Origin: Pirellulales bacterium
Lineage (GTDB): Bacteria > Planctomycetota > Planctomycetia > Pirellulales > Thermoguttaceae
Assembly: GCA_020846145.1 (NCBI GenBank)
Contig: JADLEL010000021.1
Span: 1 to 64,000, forward strand
Reading direction: 5' to 3'
Length of the DNA: 64,000 nucleotides
Part shown: positions 40,240-48,682 of the stretch, one piece after another
Layout: every line of letters begins with the position of its first letter
Numbering within the stretch: position 1 is the first letter of the stretch
Program-made: the position numbers and the translations under genes
Notes under the pieces: generated by a model
Databases searched by the model: none
The model's input: the letters and a program-made list of their open reading frames with translations, nothing else
What the model was told of the DNA's origin: nothing

Positions 40240-43200
40240 TTGCCGACACGAACCAGCAAAACGGGCAGCGAACTTTTCATCGTCGATAATAGCGATGAGG
40301 CGTGGAAAGTTTTGCGTTATCTTCAAGATTGGTGCCCACTTTCCAAGAGCATCGACGTCGCCACCGGCTACTTCGATATCGGATCGCTCTTGGCATTAAA
40401 GGAAGAATGGCAAAAGGTGGATGGAATTCGCATTTTAATGGGCGACGAGGTTTCCCAGCGAACAAAAATCGCATTTACCAAGGCTTTCGAGCGCGTTAAA
40501 GCGCAACTCGACGACAGCTTGGAATCGGAAAAGCTGAAAAACGATTTTCTCGCGGGCGTGCCGGCCATTGTCGAGGCCATCCGTTCCGGAAAAATCAAAT
40601 GCCGCGTATATCGCAAGGAAAAGTTCCATGCCAAGGCTTATATTACCCATGCCCGGCAGGAAGTGGTCGGCTCTTTCGCGTTGGTCGGTTCGTCCAACCT
40701 GACCTATCCGGGCATTACCGAGAACATCGAATTGAACGTTCGCTTCGGCGGCGCCGAGGTCGGCGTTCTCCAAGAATGGTACGAAGAGCATTGGGAACAA
40801 GCCGAGGAGGTAACCGCGGAAATTCTTCAAGTCATCGAGCGGCACGTCCGCGACTATTCGCCCTTCGAGGTCTATGCAAAATCGATGCAGGAGTTCTTCC
40901 GCGGCCACGAGATGACGGTTTCGGAATGGGAGCGAAACGCATCGGAAATTTACCCAATCCTTGCGCCTTACCAGCGAGAAGGATATCACGGTTTGCTGAA
41001 ACGAGCACAGTCTTCAAATGGGGCATTTTTGTGCGATGCCGTCGGTTTGGGCAAGACCTTTGTGGGGCTAATGCTCATCGAGCGGCTCGTATTGCACGAC
41101 CGAAAAAATGTCGCGCTCTTCGTGCCCAAGTCGGCCCGCAAGCCGGTATGGGAAGCGGCGCTAAGGAAATACTTGCCGAAGCTATTCGGTAAATTCACCA
41201 ATCTGGAGATTTTCAACCATACCGATCTATCCTGCGGCGGCGAATTCCCGCAATACTTCGAAAGCGTGCGCGAGCGTGCACATGTGATAATCATCGACGA
41301 AGCCCATCATTTCCGAAACACGGGAACCAAAGGCGAAACCGACGAAGAGCGGAAATCGCGGTATTGGCGGCTTTTTGACCTCGCCGAAGGCAAACAGATT
41401 TTCCTGCTGACGGCCACGCCGGTCAACAACAAGCTGACCGATTTGCAGCACACGATCGAATTGTTCTCCCGGCGGCAAGCCGATTATTTCAAGGATGCGC
41501 CGTTGGGCATCCACTCTTTACCGGGCCATTTCCGCAAGATGGAAAAGGAATTGGAACGGCTGATCGATTGCCGCGAGAATCCCCCCGAAGACCTCCACGA
41601 AACCAATCTGGCGGAGGCCGAACGAGTTTTGAAGCAGGATGAACTTTTCCGCGCGTTGGTCGTTCAACGCAGCCGGGCTTACGTTTACCGTAGCGAGAGC
41701 CTCGGCGATGGCGGCACCGTGAAATTCCCCAAACGCGGCGACCCCCAAGTCGTGCCGTACTCGGTCAAGCAGACCTACGGGAAACTCTTGACGATGGTCG
41801 AGGAGGCATTCAGCAAAAAAGACCCGCTATTTGCCCTGTCGATCTACTATCCTTATGCCTATTACAAGGGGGACCAAGAGGTTCCCGCCTTCGAAAAGGG
41901 CCGAAAAAAGCAGGTCGTGCGACTCATTCGCACGAGCTTCCTCAAGCGATTCGAGAGTTCCGTCGAATCGTTCACCATGTCCTGTTGGATGCTGATGCGG
42001 AAACTGCTCGCATGGCTCCAAATCCATGCGGAAACGGAAAACGAAAAACATCAAGTTCAGCGTTGGATGCTGCGCCATAAAAAACTCACCGGCTACGTCT
42101 TGGAACGCCAAAGCGAATTGTTCGGCGACGATTCGGAAGATGAGGCCGAGGAGGATATCGTCCCCGAAGAAATGCTCGAGGCCGTCGAAAAACTTTCGCG
42201 GGATGAATTCGATATCGAGGCGATTATCGGCGAAACGCTGCAAGACCTCGAACAGATCGCCATTTTTCTCAATGAGCTAAAGGATTTCAAACCTTCCCAG
42301 GACAAGAAACTCCGCGAACTGATCAAGCTCTTGCGAAGCGACGGCGTTCTCAAACGGCAAAAGGTCATTATCTTTACCGAGTTCATGACGACCGCCCGCT
42401 ACTTGAAAAATGAATTGATGGATGCCGGCATATCGGGCGTGGCCGAAATCGACAGCGCCAGCGCCGCGGATCGGGGAGAAATCATTCGCCGTTTCGCCCC
42501 CTATTACAACGATTCTTCCAGCGCCCAGTTGGCCGAGAGAGGATTGGAAGAAATCCGCGTCTTGATCTCCACCGACGTCCTTTCGGAAGGCTTGAACCTC
42601 CAGGATGCCACGCGGCTCATCAATTACGATCTGCACTGGAATCCCGTGCGGCTCATGCAGCGGATCGGTCGCATCGATCGCCGCTTGAATCCCGACATCG
42701 AGGCCCGCATCGTCGCCGATCATCCCGACCAGGCTCAATTTCGCGGTGAAATAGCCTACTGGAATTTCCTGCCGCCCGACGATTTGAACGATCTCTTGGA
42801 ACTGTACCAAAAAGTTTCCAAGAAAACCCTGCGGATTTCCAAGACGTTCGGCATCGAAGGCAAAAAACTGCTCAAGCCCGACGACGATTACGAAGACCTT
42901 AGAGATTTCTACGACGTTTACGAAGGCTCCCTGTCGGCCGACGAGGACATGCACCTCGAATACCAGCAATTATTGAAAGATCATCCCGGCTTGGAACGGC
43001 AACTCGGCGGCTTGCCGAACCGAATCTTCAGCGGCAAGGAGCATCCGCAATCCGCTGCGCGGGCGGTGTTTTTCTGCTACGCCCGTCCGGGCCGCGTCGG
43101 CGTCCAAGGCGGCAATCCCGACGAAGGAGCATGGTCCGTCGAAGCGGGCGATGCCCAGTGGTATCTTTTCGATCTGGCCACCGAGAAGATTTTGGAAGAC

Positions 43201-43386
43201 GCCTGCGAGATTCGTAATTATATTCGCTCCACGCCCGAAACGCCGCGACGCTGCCTTATCGAGCGGGAGACGCTATCGGACATCCGCGCTCAGGTCGATA
43301 AACACATCAAAAACACCTACTTGAAAAAGGTCCAGGCCCCCCTCGGCGTCAAGCCGATCCTCAAGGCCTGGATGGAATTGAATTGA
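40240..43386 (+). CDS. PLD-nuclease-like/SNF2-type helicase
   Basis: About 1048 residues from a TTG at 40240 (an upstream TATAGGGG may serve as ribosome site; no in-frame ATG nearby). Residues ~15-200 form a PLD-like fold with KFHAKAYITH near 128 and GSFALVGSSNLT. The second acidic residue of a canonical HxKx4D is replaced by His. Residues ~245-900 form an SF2/SNF2-like helicase: DAVGLGKT (~265), IIIDEAHH (~350), LLTATPVNNKL and the QRIGRIDRR motif VI. It ends at the TGA at 43386, 8 bp before the methyltransferase ATG. Together they look like a two-gene restriction or anti-phage unit. Confidence 0.8.
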   Translation: MPTRTSKTGSELFIVDNSDEAWKVLRYLQDWCPLSKSIDVATGYFDIGSLLALKEEWQKVDGIRILMGDEVSQRTKIAFTKAFERVKAQLDDSLESEKLKNDFLAGVPAIVEAIRSGKIKCRVYRKEKFHAKAYITHARQEVVGSFALVGSSNLTYPGITENIELNVRFGGAEVGVLQEWYEEHWEQAEEVTAEILQVIERHVRDYSPFEVYAKSMQEFFRGHEMTVSEWERNASEIYPILAPYQREGYHGLLKRAQSSNGAFLCDAVGLGKTFVGLMLIERLVLHDRKNVALFVPKSARKPVWEAALRKYLPKLFGKFTNLEIFNHTDLSCGGEFPQYFESVRERAHVIIIDEAHHFRNTGTKGETDEERKSRYWRLFDLAEGKQIFLLTATPVNNKLTDLQHTIELFSRRQADYFKDAPLGIHSLPGHFRKMEKELERLIDCRENPPEDLHETNLAEAERVLKQDELFRALVVQRSRAYVYRSESLGDGGTVKFPKRGDPQVVPYSVKQTYGKLLTMVEEAFSKKDPLFALSIYYPYAYYKGDQEVPAFEKGRKKQVVRLIRTSFLKRFESSVESFTMSCWMLMRKLLAWLQIHAETENEKHQVQRWMLRHKKLTGYVLERQSELFGDDSEDEAEEDIVPEEMLEAVEKLSRDEFDIEAIIGETLQDLEQIAIFLNELKDFKPSQDKKLRELIKLLRSDGVLKRQKVIIFTEFMTTARYLKNELMDAGISGVAEIDSASAADRGEIIRRFAPYYNDSSSAQLAERGLEEIRVLISTDVLSEGLNLQDATRLINYDLHWNPVRLMQRIGRIDRRLNPDIEARIVADHPDQAQFRGEIAYWNFLPPDDLNDLLELYQKVSKKTLRISKTFGIEGKKLLKPDDDYEDLRDFYDVYEGSLSADEDMHLEYQQLLKDHPGLERQLGGLPNRIFSGKEHPQSAARAVFFCYARPGRVGVQGGNPDEGAWSVEAGDAQWYLFDLATEKILEDACEIRNYIRSTPETPRRCLIERETLSDIRAQVDKHIKNTYLKKVQAPLGVKPILKAWMELN

Positions 43387-43394
43387 AAACCAAA

Positions 43395-46300
43395 ATGGCG
43401 GACTCCAAAAAAATCGAGACGGCGATTCGGCAGGTTCACGACCAGAAGACATTCGTTCAAAACCTGCTGATCGACGCTTTGGATTGGGACATCGACCAGA
43501 CGACCGAAGATGTCGAAGAAATCAGCTTCGAATGGTCGGCCGACGAACTCTGCGCCGAGGGGCTGAGCGAGCATATCGTCGATGGCGTCATTCGGCAAAT
43601 CCGCCCCTTCGAGGGCAATCCCTGGGGAGTTTTTCTCTTGGAGTTCGAGAACCCCGACGTGTTCACCACCGGTCGCGGAATGACGGGCACGCTGCGCAAA
43701 GTGCTTCGCGGCTTGGTCCCCTCGAAACGGAAAAAATCGAGCCTCGCTTCCTTCAAACGGGAAAATCTCCTGTTCATCTGCAACCACCGCTACCAACATT
43801 TTCGTTTTGCCCATTTTAAGGCCCCGGGCGAAGAAGGACGCACCGCGCCGCTGGCGGCGTTTGGCTGGGGTCCGAACGATCCGATCCGCACGCTTTGCGA
43901 ATTCAACCTCAATGCCTTGCAGTGGCCCGACGGCCGCCCCGACGCCGACGGCTGGATTGCCGCATGGAGCCAGGCGTTCGACGTCGAGAAAGTCACCAAG
44001 CGGTTCTACGAGGATTACGCCGCCGTCTTCGAGAAAGTCGAGAAACGCATCGCCAAAGAAAAGGAACTCCGGGGCGACGAACTGCGGATGTTTACGCAAA
44101 CGCTCTTCAATCGCCTGATGTTCCTGCGGTTCATGGAGCGCAAGCGATGGCTCGCCTTCGGCGGCCGCAGCGACTATCTCCGGGCGTTGCACGAAGCCGG
44201 TTCGCTCGGCAAGAAATCGTTTTATCGGGGGCGGCTTTACCCGTTGTTCTTCGAGGGCTTGGCCGTCGAGGGCAAGCAACAAAGCGAGGCCTACGGCGAC
44301 GTGCCCTACCTCAACGGCGGGTTGTTCGAGCCGTCGGAACTCGACAAGAAAGTGACCGACCTGCCCGACGAAGTTTTCGACGGCATTTTGAGCGGCGAAG
44401 ACGCGGGCGGACTTTTCTACCGCTACAACTTCACCGTCGAGGAATCGACGCCGCTGGATATCGAAGTCGCCGTCGATCCCGAAATGCTCGGCAAGGTGTT
44501 CGAGGAACTGGTGACCGGCCGCCACGAAAGCGGCTCCTACTACACGCCCCGCCCCGTCGTTTCGTTCATGTGCCGCGAGGCGCTCAAAGGCTATCTGGCC
44601 GACAAACTCGATCCCAATTCAACGGGCAATGTAGCAGGAAATGTAGCAGGAAATGTAGCAGGCAATGTAGTAGGAAATGTAGTAGGCACACTCCGTGTGC
44701 CGTCCTTGCGATCGTCACCCTCATCGCCCCCGGCGGCACACGGAGTGTGCCAAGTACGTTGTGCGGAGGCCATCGCCGCGCTCGTCGATCATCAAGACGC
44801 CGGCAAGCTCAAAGAAACGCAAGCCCGCGAAATCCTTGCCGCGTTGGACGATCTCAAGGCGGTCGATCCGGCCTGCGGCTCCGGCGCCTATCTTCTGGGC
44901 TTGCTTCAAGAGCTGATCGGCATTTACCGGCAGCTTTACAGCGAAAAACTGGTGAAGGACGCCCGCACGCTCTACGACCTGAAGCTGCGGATCATCAGCC
45001 AGAGCCTCTACGGAGTCGATCTCGACCCGTTCGCCACGAACGTCGCCAAGCTGCGGCTGTGGCTGTCGCTGGCGGTCGATGCCGACGATCCGGTGCCGCT
45101 TCCGAACCTCGATTTCAAGATCGAGACGGGCGATTCGCTGTTGGCGCCCGATCCGCGGGAAATGCCCGACTTGTTCCGCTCGCATTTGCAGCAATCGGCC
45201 GACGTTCTCACGATGGTCAAGAACCAGTTCTTCCTCGCCCACGGCGAAGAGAAAGAGAGCTACCGGAAGACCATCATCGGCGAAGAGTCGCGGCTAAGAC
45301 GGGAATTGGAGGCAGAACATGGCGAAGGCGTCGTCGATTGGCGCATCCAGTTCGCCGAGGCGTTCGCTAACAAACGGGGAGGATTTGATATCGTCCTCGC
45401 AAACCCGCCCTACGTCCGACACGAACTAATCACGAATCTCAAACCAAAGTTGAAGGCAGCCTTTTCTGATGGGTACTGCGGGACTGCGGACCTGTATTGT
45501 TACTTCTACATGCGAGGAATCCAACTCCTGCGCCGTGGCGGCATGTTAGTTTTCATCTCCTCGAATAAATGGTTTCGCGCAAACTATGGCAAGAACCTTC
45601 GCAAGTTTATTGCGGAGACATGCACTGTAAATAGCATTACGGACTTTGGTGAATTACCGGTGTTCGAGACGGCGGCCACGTTTCCAATGATTTTTTCTGC
45701 GAAGAGGGATCGCAGCGAGATATCACCAATCTTCACTCAGGTGAAATCTCTCGACGCACCGTATCCAGATGTATTGGCGTTGATATCGAAGTTTGGACAA
45801 CGGCTGCCGAGCGATGCAATTACTGGAGAAGAATGGGCACTTGTTGATACGGCAACCGCCACCCGCAAACGGAAAATGGAACGCTCCGGTATTCCCCTTG
45901 ATGAATATGTTCGTGGCAAAATCTTCTACGGTGTCAAGACTGGGTTCAATCCAGCGTTTGTGGTGGATGGTGCAAAGCGAGCCGAGTTGATAGCACGCGA
46001 TCCAAATTCTTCCAAGATTATCCGACCGTTGATTATCGGTGATGATGTGCGAAGATGGCAGGCTCGCGAAAAGGACCGCTGGCTGATCTACTCGCCGTGG
46101 GACTTGGAAATAAAAAAGTTCCCCTCAGTAATGCAGCATCTGATGAAATGGAAAAAGGAACTCGAATCACGCCCTGAATGCAAACAAGGCCGTTATCGCT
46201 GGTGGTGCATGGCACGCTTTGGTTCCGAATATTGTCATCATTTTGCCGAGCCAAAGATTATCTATCCCGTTATCGGCAAAGAACCTCGATTTGCGTTCGA

Positions 46301-46616
46301 CACGACATGCGCTGTTCTGAACGATAAGGCATTCATGATTCCGATGAGTGATATGTATCTTCTGGCCGTGCTGAATTCGACTTCATTTTGGGAGTATATG
46401 AAGAGTGTCTGTTCAGTTCTAGGGGATGCGAACAATGGCGGACGGATAGAACATCGTCGCATACATCTCGGTAAAATTCCGATCCCCGACGCGCCGCCTC
46501 CTGAGCGACAGGCTTTAGCTCTCCTTGCGGGTAAATGTGTTAAGGCCAAAGGGATCGGTTGTGATGCCACGGAAAAGGAAATCAACGAGCGAGTATCTTT
46601 GCTTTATGGATTATGA
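43395..46616 (+). CDS. Eco57I-class DNA methyltransferase with repeat insertion
   Basis: About 1073 residues. The N-terminal ~380 residues are of the type found in IIG/PglX-like enzymes. SAM motif I DPACGSGAYLLG lies near 490 and catalytic motif IV LANPPYVRHE near 670 (adenine-N6 type). A TaqI-like specificity region with FYGVKTGFNPAFVV follows at ~840. Residues ~410-454 are encoded by tandem 12-mers plus a D-type palindrome, just upstream of motif I; the frame is preserved. Start ATG 43395; a TTG at 43383 would overlap the helicase stop. Partner of the upstream helicase. Whether it also cleaves DNA is not evident. Confidence 0.8.
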   Translation: MADSKKIETAIRQVHDQKTFVQNLLIDALDWDIDQTTEDVEEISFEWSADELCAEGLSEHIVDGVIRQIRPFEGNPWGVFLLEFENPDVFTTGRGMTGTLRKVLRGLVPSKRKKSSLASFKRENLLFICNHRYQHFRFAHFKAPGEEGRTAPLAAFGWGPNDPIRTLCEFNLNALQWPDGRPDADGWIAAWSQAFDVEKVTKRFYEDYAAVFEKVEKRIAKEKELRGDELRMFTQTLFNRLMFLRFMERKRWLAFGGRSDYLRALHEAGSLGKKSFYRGRLYPLFFEGLAVEGKQQSEAYGDVPYLNGGLFEPSELDKKVTDLPDEVFDGILSGEDAGGLFYRYNFTVEESTPLDIEVAVDPEMLGKVFEELVTGRHESGSYYTPRPVVSFMCREALKGYLADKLDPNSTGNVAGNVAGNVAGNVVGNVVGTLRVPSLRSSPSSPPAAHGVCQVRCAEAIAALVDHQDAGKLKETQAREILAALDDLKAVDPACGSGAYLLGLLQELIGIYRQLYSEKLVKDARTLYDLKLRIISQSLYGVDLDPFATNVAKLRLWLSLAVDADDPVPLPNLDFKIETGDSLLAPDPREMPDLFRSHLQQSADVLTMVKNQFFLAHGEEKESYRKTIIGEESRLRRELEAEHGEGVVDWRIQFAEAFANKRGGFDIVLANPPYVRHELITNLKPKLKAAFSDGYCGTADLYCYFYMRGIQLLRRGGMLVFISSNKWFRANYGKNLRKFIAETCTVNSITDFGELPVFETAATFPMIFSAKRDRSEISPIFTQVKSLDAPYPDVLALISKFGQRLPSDAITGEEWALVDTATATRKRKMERSGIPLDEYVRGKIFYGVKTGFNPAFVVDGAKRAELIARDPNSSKIIRPLIIGDDVRRWQAREKDRWLIYSPWDLEIKKFPSVMQHLMKWKKELESRPECKQGRYRWWCMARFGSEYCHHFAEPKIIYPVIGKEPRFAFDTTCAVLNDKAFMIPMSDMYLLAVLNSTSFWEYMKSVCSVLGDANNGGRIEHRRIHLGKIPIPDAPPPERQALALLAGKCVKAKGIGCDATEKEINERVSLLYGL
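44626..44757. repeat. D-type palindrome with 12-bp tandem repeats inside the methyltransferase
   Basis: Five 12-mers of the type GCAATGTAGCAG/GAAATGTAGTAG (44626-44682), encoding GNVA-like repeats. Then GTAGGCACACTCCGTGTGCC and GGCACACGGAGTGTGCC, complementary arms. The 12-mer includes the outer edge TGTAGTAG of the palindrome, so it looks like expansion of the element's flank. Copies of the palindrome are at 58278-58374 and 58974-59073. Confidence 0.9.
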
Positions 46617-46884
46617 CGGCAGTTTCATGGCAATGACAAAGGCAGAAAACCGTGCAAACGGCAGGGTGGCACTGGCGAAAGAGGCGGATAATGTGTGCCA
46701 CTGGCTTTGCCAGTGCTTTGAGGAGATGCGTCGAAGTGTTGTATGTCGTCTGGCGGCGAAACACTGGCAGAGCCAGTGGCACCCGGTGAGCGGATTGGAG
46801 CGGGAGATCGACGAGATCGTGTATGCGCTTTACGGCCTGACGCCGGAGGAAATCGAACTCGTGGAAGGAAGAGCAAGAAAATGA
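46564..46884 (+). pseudogene. Broken duplicate of the methyltransferase 3' end with palindrome
   Basis: The open frame ends LEREIDEIVYALYGLTPEEI. This is the C-terminal signature of TaqI-like methyltransferases and parallels the end of the intact gene (EINERVSLLYGL). Between them is a palindrome (46695-46782, GTGCCACTGGCTTTGCCAGT). The frame differs from the complete gene. Either a tail duplication or a former C-terminus separated by insertion and frameshift. Not likely an independent protein. Confidence 0.65.
46695..46782. repeat. P-type palindrome (GTGCCACTGGC)
   Basis: Left arm GTGCCACTGGCTTTGCCAGT and right arm CACTGGCAGAGCCAGTGGCA, complementary. An isolated additional half (GTGGCACTGGC) is at ~46666. 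It disrupts the end of the methyltransferase gene. Confidence 0.85.
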
Positions 46885-47219
46885 AATTGCCCAATGCCGA
46901 ACGAGCCGTTGTCGAGCGGGAGAAAATCACGGGCTACCTGCTCAATCCAGCGCATCCCGACAACGGGGGGAAGGCCGCGTTCTTTCTGGCACTCGGCTAC
47001 ACCCAGGATGATTGGCCTTCGTTGGCCGCCGCACTCCGCCGCCTGGCCCTGGCGGCGGAGGTCGCCAAAAGCATTGAAACGGCGCATGGAATCAAGTATG
47101 TTGTAGATGGGGGCATCGAAACATCCGGCGGCCGGACGCCGGCCGTCCGCACCATTTGGATTGTTGACCGTGGACTGGATAGGCCGCGGCTGGTCACGGC
47201 CTATCCGCGCGAAGAATGA
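46881..47219 (+). CDS. DUF6883-like protein
   Basis: 112 residues. MKLPNAERAVV opening, YLLNPAHPDNGGKAAFF, and an end with TIWIVDRGLDRPRLVTAYPR. This is the pattern I associate with DUF6883, often in toxin-antitoxin-like pairs. The next gene, 9 bp downstream, is DUF4926-like, which is its common partner. The longer upstream ORF uses the methyltransferase fragment and is not accepted. Activity not known. Confidence 0.75.
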   Translation: MKLPNAERAVVEREKITGYLLNPAHPDNGGKAAFFLALGYTQDDWPSLAAALRRLALAAEVAKSIETAHGIKYVVDGGIETSGGRTPAVRTIWIVDRGLDRPRLVTAYPREE

Positions 47220-47228
47220 GAGGATCCC

Positions 47229-47459
47229 ATGATTACGGAACACGAACGGATCGTGCTCAGCGTGGCAGTGCCCGCCGAAGGACTTGAGGCCGGCGACGTG
47301 GGCACGGTAGTGCATGTTTTCCGAGACGGCCTGGCCTACGAAGTGGAGTTCACCACCCTGGACGGGAAGACCGCCGCCGTGGTGACTTTGGAAGCCGCCC
47401 AGGTGCGCCCCGTCGGCAAGCGCGAAATCACCCACGCCCGCGAACTCGTTGCCAGGTGA
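47229..47459 (+). CDS. DUF4926-like small protein
   Basis: 76 residues. EHERIVLSVAVPAEGLEAGD, GTVVHVFRDGLAYEVEF and a HARELVAR end are typical of DUF4926. Probably a small beta-barrel. Probable partner, perhaps antitoxin-like, of the DUF6883 gene just upstream. GAGAGGATCCC before ATG may be the ribosome binding site. Confidence 0.8.
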   Translation: MITEHERIVLSVAVPAEGLEAGDVGTVVHVFRDGLAYEVEFTTLDGKTAAVVTLEAAQVRPVGKREITHARELVAR

Positions 47460-47480
47460 GCGCCAAGTCCTTGCCAGGCC

Positions 47481-47741
47481 ATGACAATCACCAAGCAAAC
47501 TGTCGCCGACAAAATCGCCGCGTATCTGCACCACGAGATCGCGGCGGCGCAGTTGGCGGACTGGGCCGAGAACGCCATGCTCGACGGCGAGCTTGCCGAG
47601 GGCGATGCCCAGACGCTTTCGCCCGTCATCGCCCGTCTAGGCGTGGCCGATGTGCGGGCCTTCGGCCTGGCGTGGGAAGACTGCGAAGAACTGCTCCGCA
47701 AATTGGGCTTTTCTCCCCGCGTGGAAGTGGTCGCGGTTTGA
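47481..47741 (+). CDS. Small hypothetical protein of the TA-like cluster
   Basis: 86 residues, helical (TVADKIAAYLHHEIAAAQLA), ending CEELLRKLGFSPRVEVVAV. Its last 70 bp and the following ~30 bp are repeated at 48480-48580, after the Phd-VapC pair. I believe this family occurs next to DUF4926 genes, but its role is unknown. Confidence 0.65.
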   Translation: MTITKQTVADKIAAYLHHEIAAAQLADWAENAMLDGELAEGDAQTLSPVIARLGVADVRAFGLAWEDCEELLRKLGFSPRVEVVAV

Positions 47742-47771
47742 GCTCGCGGCCTACCCGACCGACAAACCGAA
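47671..47771. repeat. 101-bp direct repeat, left copy
   Basis: Covers the 3' end of the 86-residue gene and its downstream bases. The right copy (48480-48580) has only a couple of substitutions visible (e.g. CGTGGG/CGCGGG, AATTGGG/AACTGGG). Between the copies lies a complete Phd-VapC module. Confidence 0.9.
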
Positions 47772-47807
47772 AGGCGCCGGCGGATGGCGTTGAAGTTCAA
47801 GTGGGAT

Positions 47808-47813
47808 TATAAT
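47808..47813 (+). promoter_or_regulatory. Candidate -10 box of the phd-vapC module
   Basis: A perfect TATAAT 33 bp before the phd-like ATG. The -35 (TGGCGT at 47785-47790, 17-bp spacing) is weak. AGGGAGAA upstream of 47846 is a good ribosome binding site. It suggests that the module carries its own promoter. Confidence 0.45.
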
Positions 47814-47845
47814 GAGAGCGACGACCAAGAACAAGGGAGAAAGCA

Positions 47846-48082
47846 ATGACGAGTTTATCCATCCAAGAGGTGCAGGCGAAGCTGCCCGATTTAGTCCACG
47901 GTCTGACTTTGGGCGACGAGGTGGTTATCGTCGAAAATGACCGGGCGGTGGCTCGAATCGTCCCTGCGACGGGACAACCGCAGCGGTTGCCTCGGCGTGC
48001 CGGTACATTGCGGGGCACGGTTCTTTACATGGCCCCAGACTTTGACGCCCCGTTGGAAGACTTCAAGGAGTACGTGGAATGA
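47846..48082 (+). CDS. Phd/YefM-type antitoxin
   Basis: 78 residues. Residues 1-55 show the Phd fold (SIQEVQAKLPDLVHGLTLGD, then VVIVENDRAVARIVP). The C-terminal tail (DFDAPLEDFKEYVE) would bind the toxin. Its stop overlaps the toxin start (ATGA). By family it represses its own promoter and neutralises the PIN toxin. Confidence 0.85.
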   Translation: MTSLSIQEVQAKLPDLVHGLTLGDEVVIVENDRAVARIVPATGQPQRLPRRAGTLRGTVLYMAPDFDAPLEDFKEYVE

Positions 48083-48477
48083 GGCTATTGCTCGATACCC
48101 ACGCCTTGATCTGGTATGTCGATCAAGATCACCTGCTCAGTACATCCGCCCATGCCGCAATCACCGACCCGGCCAACGATTTGCTCTTGAGTGCAGGAAC
48201 GATTTGGGAGATCGGCATCAAGGTGGGGTTGAGCAAGCTGTCGCTGTCGATGCCCTACCGCGAGTGGATGAACAAGGCCATAGCCGACCTTGGGCTGACG
48301 CTGCTGCCGATCAGCGTGGAATATGCCGACGTTCAAGCAGGGCTGCCCAGACATCACGGCGATCCCTTCGACCGGCTGCTCGCTGCACAGGCACGGGTTG
48401 AGAACATTCCTCTGGTAAGCTCCGATCCGATTTTCGATCGGTATGGACTGAAGCGAATTTGGAATGCGGTTCCATGA
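48079..48477 (+). CDS. PIN-domain ribonuclease toxin VapC
   Basis: 132 residues. PIN acidic residues: LLLDTHALIW (D6), SAGTIWEIGIK (E ~44), HHGDPFDRLLAAQA (D ~94 and ~97) and SSDPIFD (~116). Family members are Mg-dependent RNases that cleave tRNA or rRNA. Overlaps the antitoxin gene by 4 bp. It lies in the unit bounded by 101-bp repeats. Confidence 0.9.
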   Translation: MRLLLDTHALIWYVDQDHLLSTSAHAAITDPANDLLLSAGTIWEIGIKVGLSKLSLSMPYREWMNKAIADLGLTLLPISVEYADVQAGLPRHHGDPFDRLLAAQARVENIPLVSSDPIFDRYGLKRIWNAVP

Positions 48478-48479
48478 GT

Positions 48480-48580
48480 CGCGGGAAGACTGCGAAGAAC
48501 TGCTCCGCAAACTGGGCTTTTCTCCCCGCGTGGAAGTGGTCGCGGTTTGAGCTCGCGGCCTACCCGACCGACAAACCGAA
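48480..48580. repeat. 101-bp direct repeat, right copy
   Basis: Matches 47671-47771 at a fixed offset of 809. It is a truncated copy of the 3' end of the 86-residue gene, without a start. An A-like hairpin repeat follows directly. Confidence 0.9.
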
Positions 48581-48582
48581 TA

Positions 48583-48678
48583 TCGTAGAAGCGGCATCTT
48601 GCCGCTTCAACTCGACAATGCAAACCGGAGCCAGGATGCAAAAGCGGCAGGATGCCGCTTCTACGAAAGCCGGAGAAG
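48583..48678. repeat. A-like hairpin element
   Basis: ATCGTAGAAGCGGCATCTTG with CCGCTTC, and AAGCGGCAGGATGCCGCTTC with TACGA. Shares the core GCGGCATCTTGCCGC/GCGGCAGGATGCCGC with the A family but has a different centre. A half copy is at 48901-48940. Confidence 0.8.
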
Positions 48679-48682
48679 ATTT

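Noticed and set aside
44626-44682. Five 12-bp tandem repeats considered as a CRISPR or iteron array
   Set aside because: Contiguous without spacers, inside an open coding frame; better explained by slippage next to a palindrome.
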